Origin: Gordonia sp. UBA5067
Lineage (GTDB): Bacteria; Actinomycetota; Actinomycetes; Mycobacteriales; Mycobacteriaceae
Assembly (NCBI RefSeq): GCF_002414845.1
Contig: NZ_DIAX01000059.1
Span: 47,383-107,487 of the forward strand
Length of the DNA: 60,105 bases
Direction: 5' to 3'
Shown here piece by piece: positions 47,038-56,665 of this stretch (positions are counted from its first letter, which is position 1; each line of letters opens with the position of its first letter). The position numbers and the translations under genes are program-made. The notes below the pieces were generated by a model. It did no database searches and was not told where the DNA came from. It saw only the letters and a list, made by a program, of their open reading frames with translations.

Positions 47038-47583
47038 TCAACGAGGCTCGGCCCACTCGACTCGGGTATCGCCGTACCTCTTCGCCACCACCGGGCGCAG
47101 CGTTGGCGGCCAGCTCGTGTCTGCCGTGCGCCTGGCCCGTTCGAGAACCAGGTAGCCGTCACCGAGCAGGGGCGCCACCAGGGCCAGGACGGCGGCGAGC
47201 TCGTCATCGGGAATGCCGTAGGGCGGATCGCAGAACACCAGGTCGTACCGATCCGTGGTCGAGCGCAGGAAGTCGTCGACCGCGCGCCGCACCACCTTAG
47301 CCCGCTGGCCCGCCCCGCACGTGGCGATGTTGCGCTTGAGCCCTTCGGCAGCACGCCCGTCGTCGTCGACGAAGACGGCCGACGCAGCCCCGCGCGAGAC
47401 CGCTTCGAGGCCCAGCGCCCCCGTGCCCGCGAACAAGTCCAGTACGGTCATTCCGGCCAGGTCCACCCGTGCGTCGAGGGCCGCGAACACCGCCTCGCGC
47501 ACCCGATCAGAGGTCGGGCGGGTCGCATCCGACGCCACAGCGAGGCGGCGACCGCCGAACTCGCCGGCGATGATTCTGGGCAT
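47038..47583 (-). CDS. rsmD: 16S rRNA (guanine966-N2)-methyltransferase RsmD
   Basis: SAM-dependent methyltransferase that modifies G966 in the 30S P-site region. The 181-residue protein begins [14 protein letters not shown] and has RPTSDRVREAVFAAL, the SAM site VLDLFAGTGALGLEAVSRGA and the catalytic FCDPPYG. Its ATG 47583 overlaps the proB stop by one base (TGATG). In many bacteria rsmD is joined to coaD; here a GH125 gene has come between them. Confidence 0.94.
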   Translation of the reverse strand: MPRIIAGEFGGRRLAVASDATRPTSDRVREAVFAALDARVDLAGMTVLDLFAGTGALGLEAVSRGAASAVFVDDDGRAAEGLKRNIATCGAGQRAKVVRRAVDDFLRSTTDRYDLVFCDPPYGIPDDELAAVLALVAPLLGDGYLVLERARRTADTSWPPTLRPVVAKRYGDTRVEWAEPR

Positions 47584-48713
47584 CAGAGCAGCGCGAGGTC
47601 GTCGGCGTGGACGACGGGCGCGCGCAAGTCGGCGGGCAGGTCGCCGGTGCTGCGGCCGATCATCCGGGTCACCTCGTCGGTGGCGAACCCGGCGACGCCG
47701 CGGGCGCACAATTCACCGCGCTGGTCGACGAGTTCGACGACATCGCCGGCCGAGAACACGCCGGTTACAGCGACGATCCCCGCAGCAAGCAGTGACCGTC
47801 GTCGCCCGACGGCCGCCACCGCCCCGTCGTCGAGGACAAGCCGCCCGTGTGTCTCGGCCGCGTGGCGCAGCCAGAACCGCCTAGCCGACAGGCGCTCCCC
47901 GCTCGGTGCGAAAGCGGTGCCGACCGACGCGTCGCGCAGCGCCGCATCCGCGTCGGCGGCGGCCGCGAGCAGCACGGGGACCCCGCCATCGGCGGCGAGC
48001 CGCGCAGAGGCAAGTTTCGAGGCCATGCCGCCGGTACCCAACGATCCGCCCGATCCCGCGATCACCCCGGCCAGGTCCTCGGGCCCGGCGACCTCCGGAA
48101 TGAACCGGGCCGGCTGGCCGGCAGTGGCCTTGCGCGGATCGCCGTCGTAAAGACCGTCGATGTCCGATAGCAGAACGAGTGCCTCCGCACCGGCAAGATG
48201 GGCGACGAGGGCGGCGAGCCGATCATTGTCACCAAACCGGATCTCGTTGGTCGCGACCGCATCGTTCTCATTCACCACGGCGACCGCGCCCAACGAGCGC
48301 AGCCGGTCCAGCGTCCGCTGCGCATTGGCGTGGTGGGACCGCCGGGAGATGTCGTGCGCCGTGAGCAGAACTTGGCCGACGACCCGGTCATAGCGGCGGA
48401 ACGAGGTCCCCCACGCGTGCGCCAAAGCCAACTGGCCGACGCTCGCGGCCGCCTGTTTGGTGGCGAGATCCGCCGGTCGTTTGCGCAGTCGCAGGGGCGC
48501 GAGGCCGGCGCCGATCGCGCCCGACGACACCACGATGACGTCGGTGCCCGATCGCATCCGATGCTCGAGTGCATCGGCGAGCCGATCAAGGCGAGCGAGG
48601 TTGAGTCCGTCGTCAAGATCGGTCAGCGCGGCGGAGCCGATCTTCACGACAACGCTGCGGGCACCCGCGATCGCGTCCCGGGTGGGCGACGTCCAGACCG
48701 CGCCCGAACTCAC
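47583..48713 (-). CDS. proB: Glutamate 5-kinase with PUA domain
   Basis: First enzyme of proline synthesis, phosphorylating glutamate. The 376-residue protein has the amino-acid-kinase domain ([61 protein letters not shown]) and a C-terminal PUA domain from about residue 285. GTG 48713 overlaps the obg stop by four bases (GTGA). proA is not in the window. Confidence 0.95.
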   Translation of the reverse strand: MSSGAVWTSPTRDAIAGARSVVVKIGSAALTDLDDGLNLARLDRLADALEHRMRSGTDVIVVSSGAIGAGLAPLRLRKRPADLATKQAAASVGQLALAHAWGTSFRRYDRVVGQVLLTAHDISRRSHHANAQRTLDRLRSLGAVAVVNENDAVATNEIRFGDNDRLAALVAHLAGAEALVLLSDIDGLYDGDPRKATAGQPARFIPEVAGPEDLAGVIAGSGGSLGTGGMASKLASARLAADGGVPVLLAAAADADAALRDASVGTAFAPSGERLSARRFWLRHAAETHGRLVLDDGAVAAVGRRRSLLAAGIVAVTGVFSAGDVVELVDQRGELCARGVAGFATDEVTRMIGRSTGDLPADLRAPVVHADDLALL

Positions 48714-50263
48714 CGGCCGCTCTCCCCATCCACATCGTGATCGTCATCGGCTCGATCGTCACCGCCGCCGCCGCCGCCGAGGTGATCCCATTCCTCGTGG
48801 TGCTCGCGCCGCAGTTTGCGGGCCGCCCTGCGCTCGGTCGCGCCGATCCGGTCCGAACGGTCCAGGCGGATATCGGTACCGCGCCCAGTGACCGGCACGT
48901 CATCGCCCGTTGGCGTCGTCGGTTCCCAATCGAAACTCACGTCGCCGACGGTCACCGGAGCGCCGGGCTCGGCGCCCAGTCGCATCAACTCGTCCTCGAC
49001 GCCCAGCCGGTTCAGCCGGTCGGCGAGATAGCCAACCGCCTCGTCGTTGTCGAACTGGGTCTGCCGGATCCAGCGTTCCGGGCGATCGCCGCGCACAATG
49101 AAGCCGCCCGGCACCTGGGGATCGGGGGCAACGGTGAACTCCGCGGCATCGACGGCCTTCGGCCGGATCACCGCCCGCCGCGCCTCCTGCTTCGGATTGG
49201 CTTCGCGGTACTCCCGGACCTGCTTGGCCAAGGCGAAGGCGAGTTCGCGCAGGCCCTCACGACTGACCGCCGAAACCCGGTAGATCGGCCAGCCGAATGC
49301 GGCCAGGTCTGCTTCGACGATGTCGGCCAGGTCGGCCGCCTCGGGAATGTCGGTCTTGTTCAGAATGATGATCCGCGGACGGTGCGCGAGGTCGCCGAGT
49401 CCGTGATCGTCGTCGAGCGCCGGCTGATAGGCGGCCAACTCCGCCTCCAGCACCTCGATATCGGCCACCGGATCCCGATCGGGCTCCAGCGTCGCGCAGT
49501 CGACGACGTGAGCGAGCACCGCACACCGTTCAATGTGGCGCAAGAAGTCCAACCCGAGCCCACGGCCCTCCGAAGCACCCGGAATCAGACCGGGCACGTC
49601 GGCGATCGTGAACGCGTCGATTGCCGCCAGCCGTTCGCCGACGCGCCCCGGCACGGTCTGCACGACGCCCAGGTTCGGGGCCAGCGTCGTGAAAGGGTAG
49701 TCGGCAATCTTCGGCTTGGCCGCGGACAGGACCGACACCAGCGACGACTTCCCCGCCGACGGAAAGCCGACCAACCCGACATCGGCGACCGACTTCAGTT
49801 CGAGAACGAGTTCGCGCTCTTGCCCCGGTTCACCGAGGAGGGCGAAACCGGGCGCCTTACGCGCCTTCGACGCCAGCGCCGCATTGCCCAGCCCGCCGCG
49901 GCCGCCCTGGGCCGCCACGAAGGTGGTCCCGGTGCCGACCATGTCGGCCACGATGGCGCCGTTCTCGTCGAGGATCACCGTGCCGTCGGGAATGGCGAGT
50001 TCGAGGTCGTCCCCATTGGCACCGCTGCGGTTGTCGCCCATGCCCGGTTTGCCGTTGCCGGCATTTGCATGCGGCCGGAAATGAAAGTCGAGGAGCGTGT
50101 GGACCTGCGGATCGACGACGAGGCGCACATCGCCGCCGCGTCCACCGTTACCGCCGTCGGGCCCCCCGAGTGGCTTGAACTTCTCCCGGTGCACCGACGA
50201 GCACCCGTGGCCACCGTTACCGGCGGTCACGTGAATCGTCACCTGGTCAACAAACCGCGACAT
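48710..50263 (-). CDS. obg: GTPase Obg (CgtA)
   Basis: Essential GTPase acting in 50S assembly and stress signalling. The 517-residue protein has the glycine-rich Obg fold (residues 1-158, e.g. [16 protein letters not shown]). The G domain has [27 protein letters not shown] and ILNKTDIP. The OCT domain follows, and a long acidic and basic tail of about 80 residues is rich in Asp/Arg ([18 protein letters not shown]). Obg tails vary widely; this one is long. It follows the rpmA terminator by 32 bases and leads proB and rsmD. Confidence 0.96.
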   Translation of the reverse strand: MSRFVDQVTIHVTAGNGGHGCSSVHREKFKPLGGPDGGNGGRGGDVRLVVDPQVHTLLDFHFRPHANAGNGKPGMGDNRSGANGDDLELAIPDGTVILDENGAIVADMVGTGTTFVAAQGGRGGLGNAALASKARKAPGFALLGEPGQERELVLELKSVADVGLVGFPSAGKSSLVSVLSAAKPKIADYPFTTLAPNLGVVQTVPGRVGERLAAIDAFTIADVPGLIPGASEGRGLGLDFLRHIERCAVLAHVVDCATLEPDRDPVADIEVLEAELAAYQPALDDDHGLGDLAHRPRIIILNKTDIPEAADLADIVEADLAAFGWPIYRVSAVSREGLRELAFALAKQVREYREANPKQEARRAVIRPKAVDAAEFTVAPDPQVPGGFIVRGDRPERWIRQTQFDNDEAVGYLADRLNRLGVEDELMRLGAEPGAPVTVGDVSFDWEPTTPTGDDVPVTGRGTDIRLDRSDRIGATERRAARKLRREHHEEWDHLGGGGGGDDRADDDHDVDGESGR

Positions 50264-50295
50264 CGGCGCCTCCTACCGGGACGGTGGATACAAAA

Positions 50296-50334
50296 CAGGG
50301 CGGGGTGAGGGATCAGTGATCCCCGCCCGCCCTG
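50296..50334 (-). terminator. Intrinsic terminator after rpmA
   Basis: In the transcript sense CAGGGCGGGCGGGG pairs with CCCCGCCCTG, with a small bulge, enclosing GGATCACTGATCC. It is directly followed by TTTTGTATCC. This is a classic hairpin plus T-run, 22 bases past the rpmA stop and before obg, so part of the transcription should stop before obg. Confidence 0.78.
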
Positions 50335-50355
50335 CGTAGAGCTTATGCGCGCGGA

Positions 50356-50619
50356 TCAGACCGCAGCGGCTTCCGGGACGATGTTGACGGTCTTGCGGCC
50401 ACGCTTGCTGCCGAACTCGACCGCACCCGCAGCCAGGGCGAACAGGGTGTCGTCGCCACCGCGACCGACATTCACTCCGGGGTGGATGTGGGTGCCACGC
50501 TGACGGACCAGGATCTCTCCTGCGCTGACCTGCTGGCCGCCGAAACGCTTCACGCCGAGGCGTTGCGCGTTGGAATCGCGACCGTTGCGAGAGCTCGATG
50601 CGCCCTTCTTATGTGCCAT
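50356..50619 (-). CDS. rpmA: 50S ribosomal protein L27
   Basis: Large-subunit protein bL27 near the peptidyl transferase centre. The 87-residue protein starts [20 protein letters not shown] and has [22 protein letters not shown]. There is no N-terminal extension needing protease removal as in Firmicutes. It follows rplU by 12 bases with AGGAG before the ATG. Confidence 0.97.
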   Translation of the reverse strand: MAHKKGASSSRNGRDSNAQRLGVKRFGGQQVSAGEILVRQRGTHIHPGVNVGRGGDDTLFALAAGAVEFGSKRGRKTVNIVPEAAAV

Positions 50620-50631
50620 GTCGTGCTACTC

Positions 50632-50943
50632 CTACTTGATTCCGGTGACCTTGAGCACCGTCAGCTGCTGACGGTGACCCTGGCGCTTGTGGTAGCCGGT
50701 CTTGTTCTTGAACTTGTGGATCCGGATCTTCGGGCCCTTGACATGCTCGACGACCTCGGCGTTGACCGACACCTTGGCCAGATCAGCGGCCTCGGTGGTC
50801 AGCTTGGCACCGTCGACGACCAGCGCGACGGGAAGTGCCACGGTGCTGCCGGGCTCACCGTCGAGCTTCTCGACCTTCACCAAGTCGCCTTCGGCGACCT
50901 TGTACTGCTTACCGCCGGTCTTGACGATCGCGTACGTAGTCAT
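50632..50943 (-). CDS. rplU: 50S ribosomal protein L21
   Basis: Large-subunit protein bL21. From ATG 50943 (GAGGGA seven bases upstream) it has 103 residues, starting [20 protein letters not shown] and ending [23 protein letters not shown] [20 protein letters not shown] promoter is visible 75-105 bases upstream. The rplU-rpmA-obg order is near universal. Confidence 0.97.
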   Translation of the reverse strand: MTTYAIVKTGGKQYKVAEGDLVKVEKLDGEPGSTVALPVALVVDGAKLTTEAADLAKVSVNAEVVEHVKGPKIRIHKFKNKTGYHKRQGHRQQLTVLKVTGIK

Positions 50944-51017
50944 CGGGTATTCCCTCAATCTTCGTTGTCACAAATAAAATGCCCGCCCGCGTTGCGCTGC
51001 AGGTAGGCGACTTTCCA

Positions 51018-51047
51018 AGGTTACGGGAGCGCCTTGGCCCCGGTCAA
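51018..51047 (-). promoter_or_regulatory. Promoter of rplU-rpmA
   Basis: On the minus strand TTGACC (51047-51042) and TAACCT (51023-51018) are 18 bases apart. The -35 matches five of six consensus bases and the -10 fits TAnnnT. The start would be near 51011, giving a leader of about 68 bases. It lies right after the rne stop, whose end forms a small GTGAG/CTCAC hairpin. Confidence 0.6.
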
Positions 51048-51078
51048 ACCGACAGGCCGAAGCCCACTGTGAGGAGGC

Positions 51079-54009
51079 TCACGCATCATCCGGGAGTGCG
51101 CTATCAGCACCAGCCTGTGGCGCCCCCGACGGCCGGCTTGCCGCCCGTCGACGTGGACGCCGGACCACTCCCACGACTACCCCATCGGAGGGCGCGGAGG
51201 CCGGACCGGTGGTCGTCGCCGTCACCGTCGCCCGCGCGTCGTCTCGCTCACCCGCACCGATGACGATCGTGGCGCCCGCCCCGGTGGATACCGGCGCCCG
51301 GCGAACCCGCCGGTGCCTGGTCTTCGGTGCGGGCTCGGCGCCCGCCGCAGCCCCCGCCTTCTCCACCCCGGGCACCTCGACAGCAGGCGTCTCGACAGCA
51401 GGCACCTCGACGGCAGGCGTCTCGACAGCGGGCACCTCGACAGCGGCTGGGTCGGCCGCGGCCGGCTCACCGTCGACCAAGTCGACCTCGACGACGTCCG
51501 CCTCATCGTTTTCATGGATATGCGCGTGCATCGCCCGGAACAGCGGGTGCTGAGCCGGGTCGTGCGCGGGCGCCTTGGCCTCAGGCGCGACAACCTCGGA
51601 CTTGCCCTTCTTGCGCCGGGTCCGCTTGGCGCCGTCGCGGACGGAGTCGTCGCCGGGACGCACCTCAACGGGTTCGGCATGGACGATGACGCCGCGGCCC
51701 GCGCACTGGGTGCAGGTAGTCGAGAACGCCTCGAGCAGACCGGTGCCCAACCGCTTCCGGGTCATTTGCACCAGCCCCAGCGAAGTCACCTCCGAGACCT
51801 GATGCCGCGTGCGATCACGCGCGAGAGCCTCGGTGAGGCGACGCAATACCAGGTCCCGGTTGGACTCGAGGACCATGTCGATGAAGTCGACCACGATCAT
51901 GCCGCCAAGATCGCGCAGCCTCATCTGGCGCACGATTTCCTCGGCGGCCTCAAGATTGTTGCGCGTCACAGTCTCCTCGAGGTTGCCCCCGGAGCCGGTG
52001 AACTTGCCGGTGTTGACGTCGACGACCGTCATCGCCTCGGTGTGCTCGATGATCAGCGTGCCGCCCGACGGCAGCCACACCTTGCGGTCCAGCGCCTTCG
52101 CCAGCTGTTCGTCGATCCGATAGGTGACGAAGGCATCCGGTGCGTCGGGGCCGGTCTTCTCAAACTGCTCGACGCGGGCAAGAAGGTCGGGCGCGACCCC
52201 GTTGACATAGCCCTCGACCAGACTCCACGCGGCCCGACCCTCAACCACAAGCTTGGAGAAGTCCTCATTGAACAGGTCCCGGACGACCCGGACCAGCAGA
52301 TCCGGCTCTTCGTAGAGCGCCTTGGGTGCCACCGACTTGGCCTTGCCCGACGTGCCTGTCGCGTCCTGCGCGGCCGACTCGATAGTCGTCCACTGGACTT
52401 CGAGTCGCTTGATATCGGCTTCGAGCTCGTCGGCGCTGACGCCTTCAGACGCGGTGCGGATGATCACACCGGCGCCCTCGGGAACGATCTTGCCCAGAAT
52501 CGACTTGAGTCGCTTGCGCTCGACATCGGGCAGTTTGCGGCTAATGCCGGTCGACGAACCGCCCGGCACATACACCAGGTAGCGGCCGGCCAGCGAGATC
52601 TGCGTCGTCAACCGTGCACCCTTGTGCCCGACCGGGTCCTTGGACACCTGAACCAGAACGTTGTCGCCCGGCTTTAGGGCCTGCTCGATTTTGCGCGAAC
52701 CGCCATCGAGGCCGGCGGCCTCCCAGTTGACCTCACCGGCGTAGAGCACGCCGTTGCGGCCGCGGCCGATGTCGACGAATGCGGCCTCCATACCCGGCAG
52801 AACGTTCTGCACGCGGCCGAGATAGATGTTGCCGACCATCGACGTCGAGGTGGCCGTGGTCACGAAGTGCTCCACCAGCACACCATCCTCGAGGACGGCT
52901 ACCTGCGTGTAGTCCTCGGCGGCCCCGGCATCGCGCTCGGCAGCGGTGTGCACCTTCTCGCGCACCACCATGACGCGCTCAACCGCTTCGCGACGCGCCA
53001 GAAACTCCGATTCACTCAAGATCGGGGGGCGCCGCCGACCGGCATCGCGGCCATCGCGGCGACGTTGCCGCTTCGCTTCGAGGCGAGTGGAGCCGGAGAT
53101 GCCCTGCACCTCGTCGCGTACGCGTTTGCTGCGCGGCTCCCGCTCGTGCACGACGGTGTTCGGCGGATCGTCGACGGACGCCTCATCGGCCCCCGCGCCG
53201 CCGCCCTTGCGGCGCCGACGGCGTCGACGGCGCTTCGACGTGGCGCTCGCCTCGTCGTCGGCCCCATCGGAGTCGACCCCATCGGAGTCGACCCCATCGG
53301 AGTCGGCCCCATCGGAGTCGGCCCCATCGGAGTCGGCCCCGTCGGACTCTCCTTCGGCCTCGCTCTGCTGGTGACCGCCACCCTGCTGATCGCTGCCGGC
53401 AACAGTGCCGCCACTGTCCGAATCTTGTTGACCCGCGGGCGCCCCCTCCGACGCATCGGTCCCGGTTTCGTCGGACTCGCCGCGCCCGCGGCCACGGCCA
53501 CGGCGGCCCCGGCGGCGGCGTCGTGCACGACCCGACTGATCGGCGGACTCATCGTCGTCGCCGGATTCAGCGGCCGCGGAGTCTGTTTGCCCCGCGGACC
53601 CGGCAGCGGACTCATCGGAGTCGGCGTCGGACCCGGAAGAGGGGCGCGCCGTCGGCTCGGGAGCCTGCGGCGGCAGGAACAGCGGATTAACCGCTTCCGC
53701 AGCGGCTGCCTGAATCGGCGTGTCGGTAGTCGCCGATGCGGCAGAGAACAGCGCAGCGGGCGCGTCGACGGCCGGCGCCACGGCATCCACGGCCGGCCCG
53801 CCTACGCGTGCCACGACTTGCTCGGCGACTTCGCGGTTGATGGTGGACGAGGCACTGCGCACGGCAGAGCCCAGGGCCTCAAGATGATTGAGCACCTCGC
53901 GACTGGTCGACCCCAACAGTCGAGCCAGTGCGTGGACGCGCATCTTGTCGGGAAGTTCTGTTGCCGGAGTCGACGCGTGTGCGTCGGCCGGCGACCCGTT
54001 CTCGGTCAC
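51079..54009 (-). CDS. rne: Ribonuclease E/G
   Basis: Endoribonuclease that starts mRNA decay and matures rRNA and tRNA. The 976-residue protein starts at GTG 54009 (AAGGAGA five bases upstream). Order: an IF2-N-like helix (MRVHALARLLGSTSREVLNH, about residues 23-42); a disordered acidic and then basic region to about residue 340; the S1 domain (NIYLGRVQNVLPGMEAAFVD); the catalytic DNase-I-like domain with Asp in MTVVDVNTGKFTG and GMIVVDFIDM; and the zinc-link CTQCAGRG. A C-terminal disordered tail ends Arg/Ala-rich. Two tandem 15-base repeat blocks lie in the disordered parts. The catalytic core in the middle with unstructured arms on both sides is the actinobacterial layout. Confidence 0.95.
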   Translation of the reverse strand: MTENGSPADAHASTPATELPDKMRVHALARLLGSTSREVLNHLEALGSAVRSASSTINREVAEQVVARVGGPAVDAVAPAVDAPAALFSAASATTDTPIQAAAAEAVNPLFLPPQAPEPTARPSSGSDADSDESAAGSAGQTDSAAAESGDDDESADQSGRARRRRRGRRGRGRGRGESDETGTDASEGAPAGQQDSDSGGTVAGSDQQGGGHQQSEAEGESDGADSDGADSDGADSDGVDSDGVDSDGADDEASATSKRRRRRRRRKGGGAGADEASVDDPPNTVVHEREPRSKRVRDEVQGISGSTRLEAKRQRRRDGRDAGRRRPPILSESEFLARREAVERVMVVREKVHTAAERDAGAAEDYTQVAVLEDGVLVEHFVTTATSTSMVGNIYLGRVQNVLPGMEAAFVDIGRGRNGVLYAGEVNWEAAGLDGGSRKIEQALKPGDNVLVQVSKDPVGHKGARLTTQISLAGRYLVYVPGGSSTGISRKLPDVERKRLKSILGKIVPEGAGVIIRTASEGVSADELEADIKRLEVQWTTIESAAQDATGTSGKAKSVAPKALYEEPDLLVRVVRDLFNEDFSKLVVEGRAAWSLVEGYVNGVAPDLLARVEQFEKTGPDAPDAFVTYRIDEQLAKALDRKVWLPSGGTLIIEHTEAMTVVDVNTGKFTGSGGNLEETVTRNNLEAAEEIVRQMRLRDLGGMIVVDFIDMVLESNRDLVLRRLTEALARDRTRHQVSEVTSLGLVQMTRKRLGTGLLEAFSTTCTQCAGRGVIVHAEPVEVRPGDDSVRDGAKRTRRKKGKSEVVAPEAKAPAHDPAQHPLFRAMHAHIHENDEADVVEVDLVDGEPAAADPAAVEVPAVETPAVEVPAVETPAVEVPGVEKAGAAAGAEPAPKTRHRRVRRAPVSTGAGATIVIGAGERDDARATVTATTTGPASAPSDGVVVGVVRRPRRRAASRPSGAPQAGADSALPDDA
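51371..51445. repeat. 15-base tandem repeat in rne (C-terminal tail)
   Basis: Five head-to-tail units alternating GGCACCTCGACAGCA and GGCGTCTCGACAGCA types with one- or two-base changes. On the coding strand they give alternating AVEVP and AVETP. The third unit has one internal substitution. Confidence 0.9.
53261..53350. repeat. 15-base tandem repeat in rne (N-terminal acidic region)
   Basis: Six units of (G/A)CCCCATCGGAGTCG, the last one diverged (GCCCCGTCGGACTCT). The coding strand gives repeated DSDGA or DSDGV, a run of acidic residues ahead of the S1 domain. Unit length is a multiple of three, so changes in copy number keep the frame. Confidence 0.92.
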
Positions 54010-54404
54010 GTATTCTCCTTGCGCCCCCGGGCGCGTCGAACAACAACGCGGCCACTCGGAGGCTCATGCGGTATGCGGTTGTGGGTCGCGTCGGAGGACC
54101 GGCGTCGACCGCCTGGCTGGTCTTTCGGTGCGCCCGCCGCCTGACCGGGGTTCCGGCCAGACATGCGATGCGCGCCTCGTGGTGAACGTGGCCACGGACC
54201 TCGACGCCGCGGCGCATCTCTGGGAGACCTATCGCCGTGGGGAGACCCTGCTCGCGAGCGCAGCCAAACTCTCTGATCGCGGGCGGTGAACCGTCACCGT
54301 GTGTCGCGGGTCGAGACGAGTGTGTCGGCCGCAACACAGGTCAGTATCCCACATCGGGCGCGATTAGGGAGAATCCCGCGCCGACGACCCGGTGCCGGTG
54401 TCGG
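54010..54404 (-). other. 395-base interval between ndk and rne without a supported gene
   Basis: Probably holds the rne promoter and a long leader. GATACT at 54348-54343 (minus strand) is a possible -10, without a convincing -35. On the plus strand a 35-codon frame from GTG 54182 to TGA 54289 (TDLDAAAHLWETYRRGETLL) looks protein-like, but it has no ribosome site or known family, so it is not called as a gene. No riboswitch was recognised. Confidence 0.4.
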
Positions 54405-54815
54405 CTACCGGCCCGGGAACCACAGCGCGATCTCGCGCGCAGCCGACTCCGGCGAATCCGAACCGTGGACGAGGTTGTTCTGGGTTTCGAGGGCAAAGTC
54501 ACCGCGAATGGTCCCCGGGGTGGCCTTCTCGACGGGATCGGTACCGCCGGCAATCTGACGCCAGGCCGCGATGGCACGCGGACCCTCGACGATTGCCGCG
54601 ACCACAGGCCCGGAAGTGATGAAATCGAGAAGATCACCGTAGAACGGCTTGCCCTCGTGCTCGGCGTAGTGGCCGGCCGCCACCTCACGCGTGGCGTTTC
54701 GCAAGTCGAGTGCGACAAGAGCCAGGCCCTTGCGCTCGATTCGCCGGATGATTTCGCCGATGAGTCCGCGGGAGACGCCGTCGGGCTTGATGAGGACGAG
54801 AGTGCGTTCAGTCAC
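54405..54815 (-). CDS. ndk: Nucleoside diphosphate kinase
   Basis: Balances nucleoside triphosphates using ATP through a phospho-histidine. The 136-residue protein starts at GTG 54815 with [20 protein letters not shown] and carries the catalytic H117 in [12 protein letters not shown], preceded by GTIRGDFAL. It lies 48 bases after the DUF4233 gene in the folC-DUF4233-ndk run, followed by rne, as in mycobacteria. Confidence 0.97.
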   Translation of the reverse strand: MTERTLVLIKPDGVSRGLIGEIIRRIERKGLALVALDLRNATREVAAGHYAEHEGKPFYGDLLDFITSGPVVAAIVEGPRAIAAWRQIAGGTDPVEKATPGTIRGDFALETQNNLVHGSDSPESAAREIALWFPGR

Positions 54816-54863
54816 GCGGAAATAGTAGCGACACCGATCGTCGGTGCGCCGCGCGCGGGGGCG

Positions 54864-55268
54864 TCAATCCCCGATCGGTTCCTGACCGGGCAGCTGACCG
54901 TTGGCCATGCGCTGGGAGACATCGCGCTTGATGTAGATGATGTATGCCCAGACCAGCGCGAAGATGAGGCCGATGACGGCGATCGACCAGTGGAACACAC
55001 CGCCGACGATCGTGAGCAGCGTCAGCCCGCAATTTAGGGGCAGCGCCCACCGGCGGCTCTGATACCCGCAGGCGAGGACGAGCGCCACGATCAGGGTGCT
55101 CAGGTAGGCGACGCTGGATGGCGTCAACCCGCCGCCGATCTTCGCAACAACCGGGAACGCCAACCCGACGACGATGGCCTGCAAGATCAGCAGACCGGAC
55201 ATGACGCCGCGCAACCCCTTCCACGGGTCTGCCGTCGGCGCGGTGAAGCCGGGGTGGGCGCTGGTCAT
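54864..55268 (-). CDS. DUF4233 membrane protein
   Basis: A 134-residue protein of the DUF4233 family with four hydrophobic segments (GLLILQAIVVGLAFPVVAKI; VAYLSTLIVALVLACGY; ALPLNCGLTLLTIVGGVF; SIAVIGLIFALVWAYIIYI) and a charged C-terminus. Its function is unknown. It is always found between folC and ndk in this group, and its ATG overlaps the folC stop (ATGA), so the two are translated together. Confidence 0.88.
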   Translation of the reverse strand: MTSAHPGFTAPTADPWKGLRGVMSGLLILQAIVVGLAFPVVAKIGGGLTPSSVAYLSTLIVALVLACGYQSRRWALPLNCGLTLLTIVGGVFHWSIAVIGLIFALVWAYIIYIKRDVSQRMANGQLPGQEPIGD

Positions 55269-56665
55269 GCCGGGTCCTTTCCGAAGAGCGATCGGGCTGC
55301 GCCCGCGGTGACCACCGAGCCGGTGATGACGACGCCGGCCCCGGACAAGGGAGCTCCCTCGTCCGCCTCTGCCAGGGCGATCGCCTGTTCAACGGCATCG
55401 GGCAGAAACGGTGCGACGACGACGCGGTCCTCGCCAAAAATCGGTGTGGCCGCCTCCTCCAGCAGTTCGGTGGACAACGCGCGGGGTGAGCCGTTGTTGG
55501 TCAACACGATCGTGTCGAGCACCGGTTCCAGGGCCTCCAACAGACCCAGGACATCCTTGTCGCCCAACACCGCCACCACGCCGATCAGCCGCTGGAAATC
55601 GAACTCGTCGCGCAGTGCGGCGGCCAGGGCCCGGGCACCGTGCGGGTTGTGGGCCGCGTCGAGATACACCGTCGGCGCACTGCGCACCCGCTCCAACCGG
55701 CCCGGGCTGGTCACCGATGCGAAGCCGGTGCGCACCGCTTCGATGTCGAGCTGCCGGTCCGGCCCGGCACCGAAGAACGCTTCAACGGCGGCCAGCGCCA
55801 GTGACGCGTTGGCGCCCTGGTGGGAGCCGTGCAGCGGCAGGAATATCTCCGGATAGACGCCGCCGAGTCCTTGCAGCTCTAGGAGCTGTCCGCCCACGGC
55901 GGTCCGCGAATCGAGCACGGCGAATTCAGCGTCCTGGCGGGCCACGACGGTCCCGGCCTCGACGGTGGCGCGCAGCAGAACGTCGGCCACTTCTGGCTCT
56001 TGGCGCGCGAGAATGGTCACCGGATCCAACGGCACGATCTGATCGGCGTCGGCGCCCTTGATGATTCCGGCCTTCTCGCCCGCAATCGCGGCCAGGGTGT
56101 CGCCCAGATAGTCGGCGTGGTCCATGGCGATCGGCGTGATCACCGCGACCTGCGAAGCGATGACGTTGGTCGCATCCCAGCGCCCCCCCATGCCCGTCTC
56201 AACGACGGCGACGTCGACCGGCGCCTCGGCGAACACCGCGTAGGCCATCGCGGTCAGCACCTCGAACTTGCTCATCCGCGGTCCCCCGGCCGCGGTCGAC
56301 GAGTCGTCGACCATCGTGATGAACGGTTCGAGTTCGCGGTAGGCGTCGATGTAGACGCGCGGGCTGATGGGCGCGTTGTCGACGGAGATCCGCTCGGTCG
56401 CCAGCTGCAGATGCGGGCTGGTGATTCGGCCTGTTCGCCGGTGCATGGCGGTGAGCAGCGCGTCGATCATCCGGGTAACCGACGTCTTGCCGTTGGTGCC
56501 GGCGATGTGGATCGATGGATAGGAGTTCTGCGGCGAGCCGAGCAGATCGAGCAGGGCGCTGATCCGCGTCAGCGACGGCTCGATCTTCGTCTCCGGCCAA
56601 CGGGTATCAAGCTCGGCCTCGACGTCGGCGAGCTCGGCAATATCGGCCGGATCGAGGGTGCTCAC
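55265..56665 (-). CDS. folC: Folylpolyglutamate synthase/dihydrofolate synthase
   Basis: Mur-ligase-type enzyme that adds glutamate to dihydropteroate and to folates. The 466-residue protein has the P-loop [13 protein letters not shown] (residues 55-67), [35 protein letters not shown] with the metal-site histidine, EKAGIIK, and the C-terminal domain motif [18 protein letters not shown] 56665 overlaps the valS stop as GTGA. It links valS to DUF4233-ndk in one transcript. Confidence 0.95.
   Translation of the reverse strand: MSTLDPADIAELADVEAELDTRWPETKIEPSLTRISALLDLLGSPQNSYPSIHIAGTNGKTSVTRMIDALLTAMHRRTGRITSPHLQLATERISVDNAPISPRVYIDAYRELEPFITMVDDSSTAAGGPRMSKFEVLTAMAYAVFAEAPVDVAVVETGMGGRWDATNVIASQVAVITPIAMDHADYLGDTLAAIAGEKAGIIKGADADQIVPLDPVTILARQEPEVADVLLRATVEAGTVVARQDAEFAVLDSRTAVGGQLLELQGLGGVYPEIFLPLHGSHQGANASLALAAVEAFFGAGPDRQLDIEAVRTGFASVTSPGRLERVRSAPTVYLDAAHNPHGARALAAALRDEFDFQRLIGVVAVLGDKDVLGLLEALEPVLDTIVLTNNGSPRALSTELLEEAATPIFGEDRVVVAPFLPDAVEQAIALAEADEGAPLSGAGVVITGSVVTAGAARSLFGKDPA

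Noticed and set aside
51371..51445. CRISPR-like array
   Set aside because: The units are 15 bases with no spacers, lie inside rne and keep the reading frame; they are protein-coding repeats.
54182..54289. Plus-strand 35-codon frame between ndk and rne
   Set aside because: It reads like a helical peptide, but there is no ribosome site, no recognised family and it lies in the expected rne leader.
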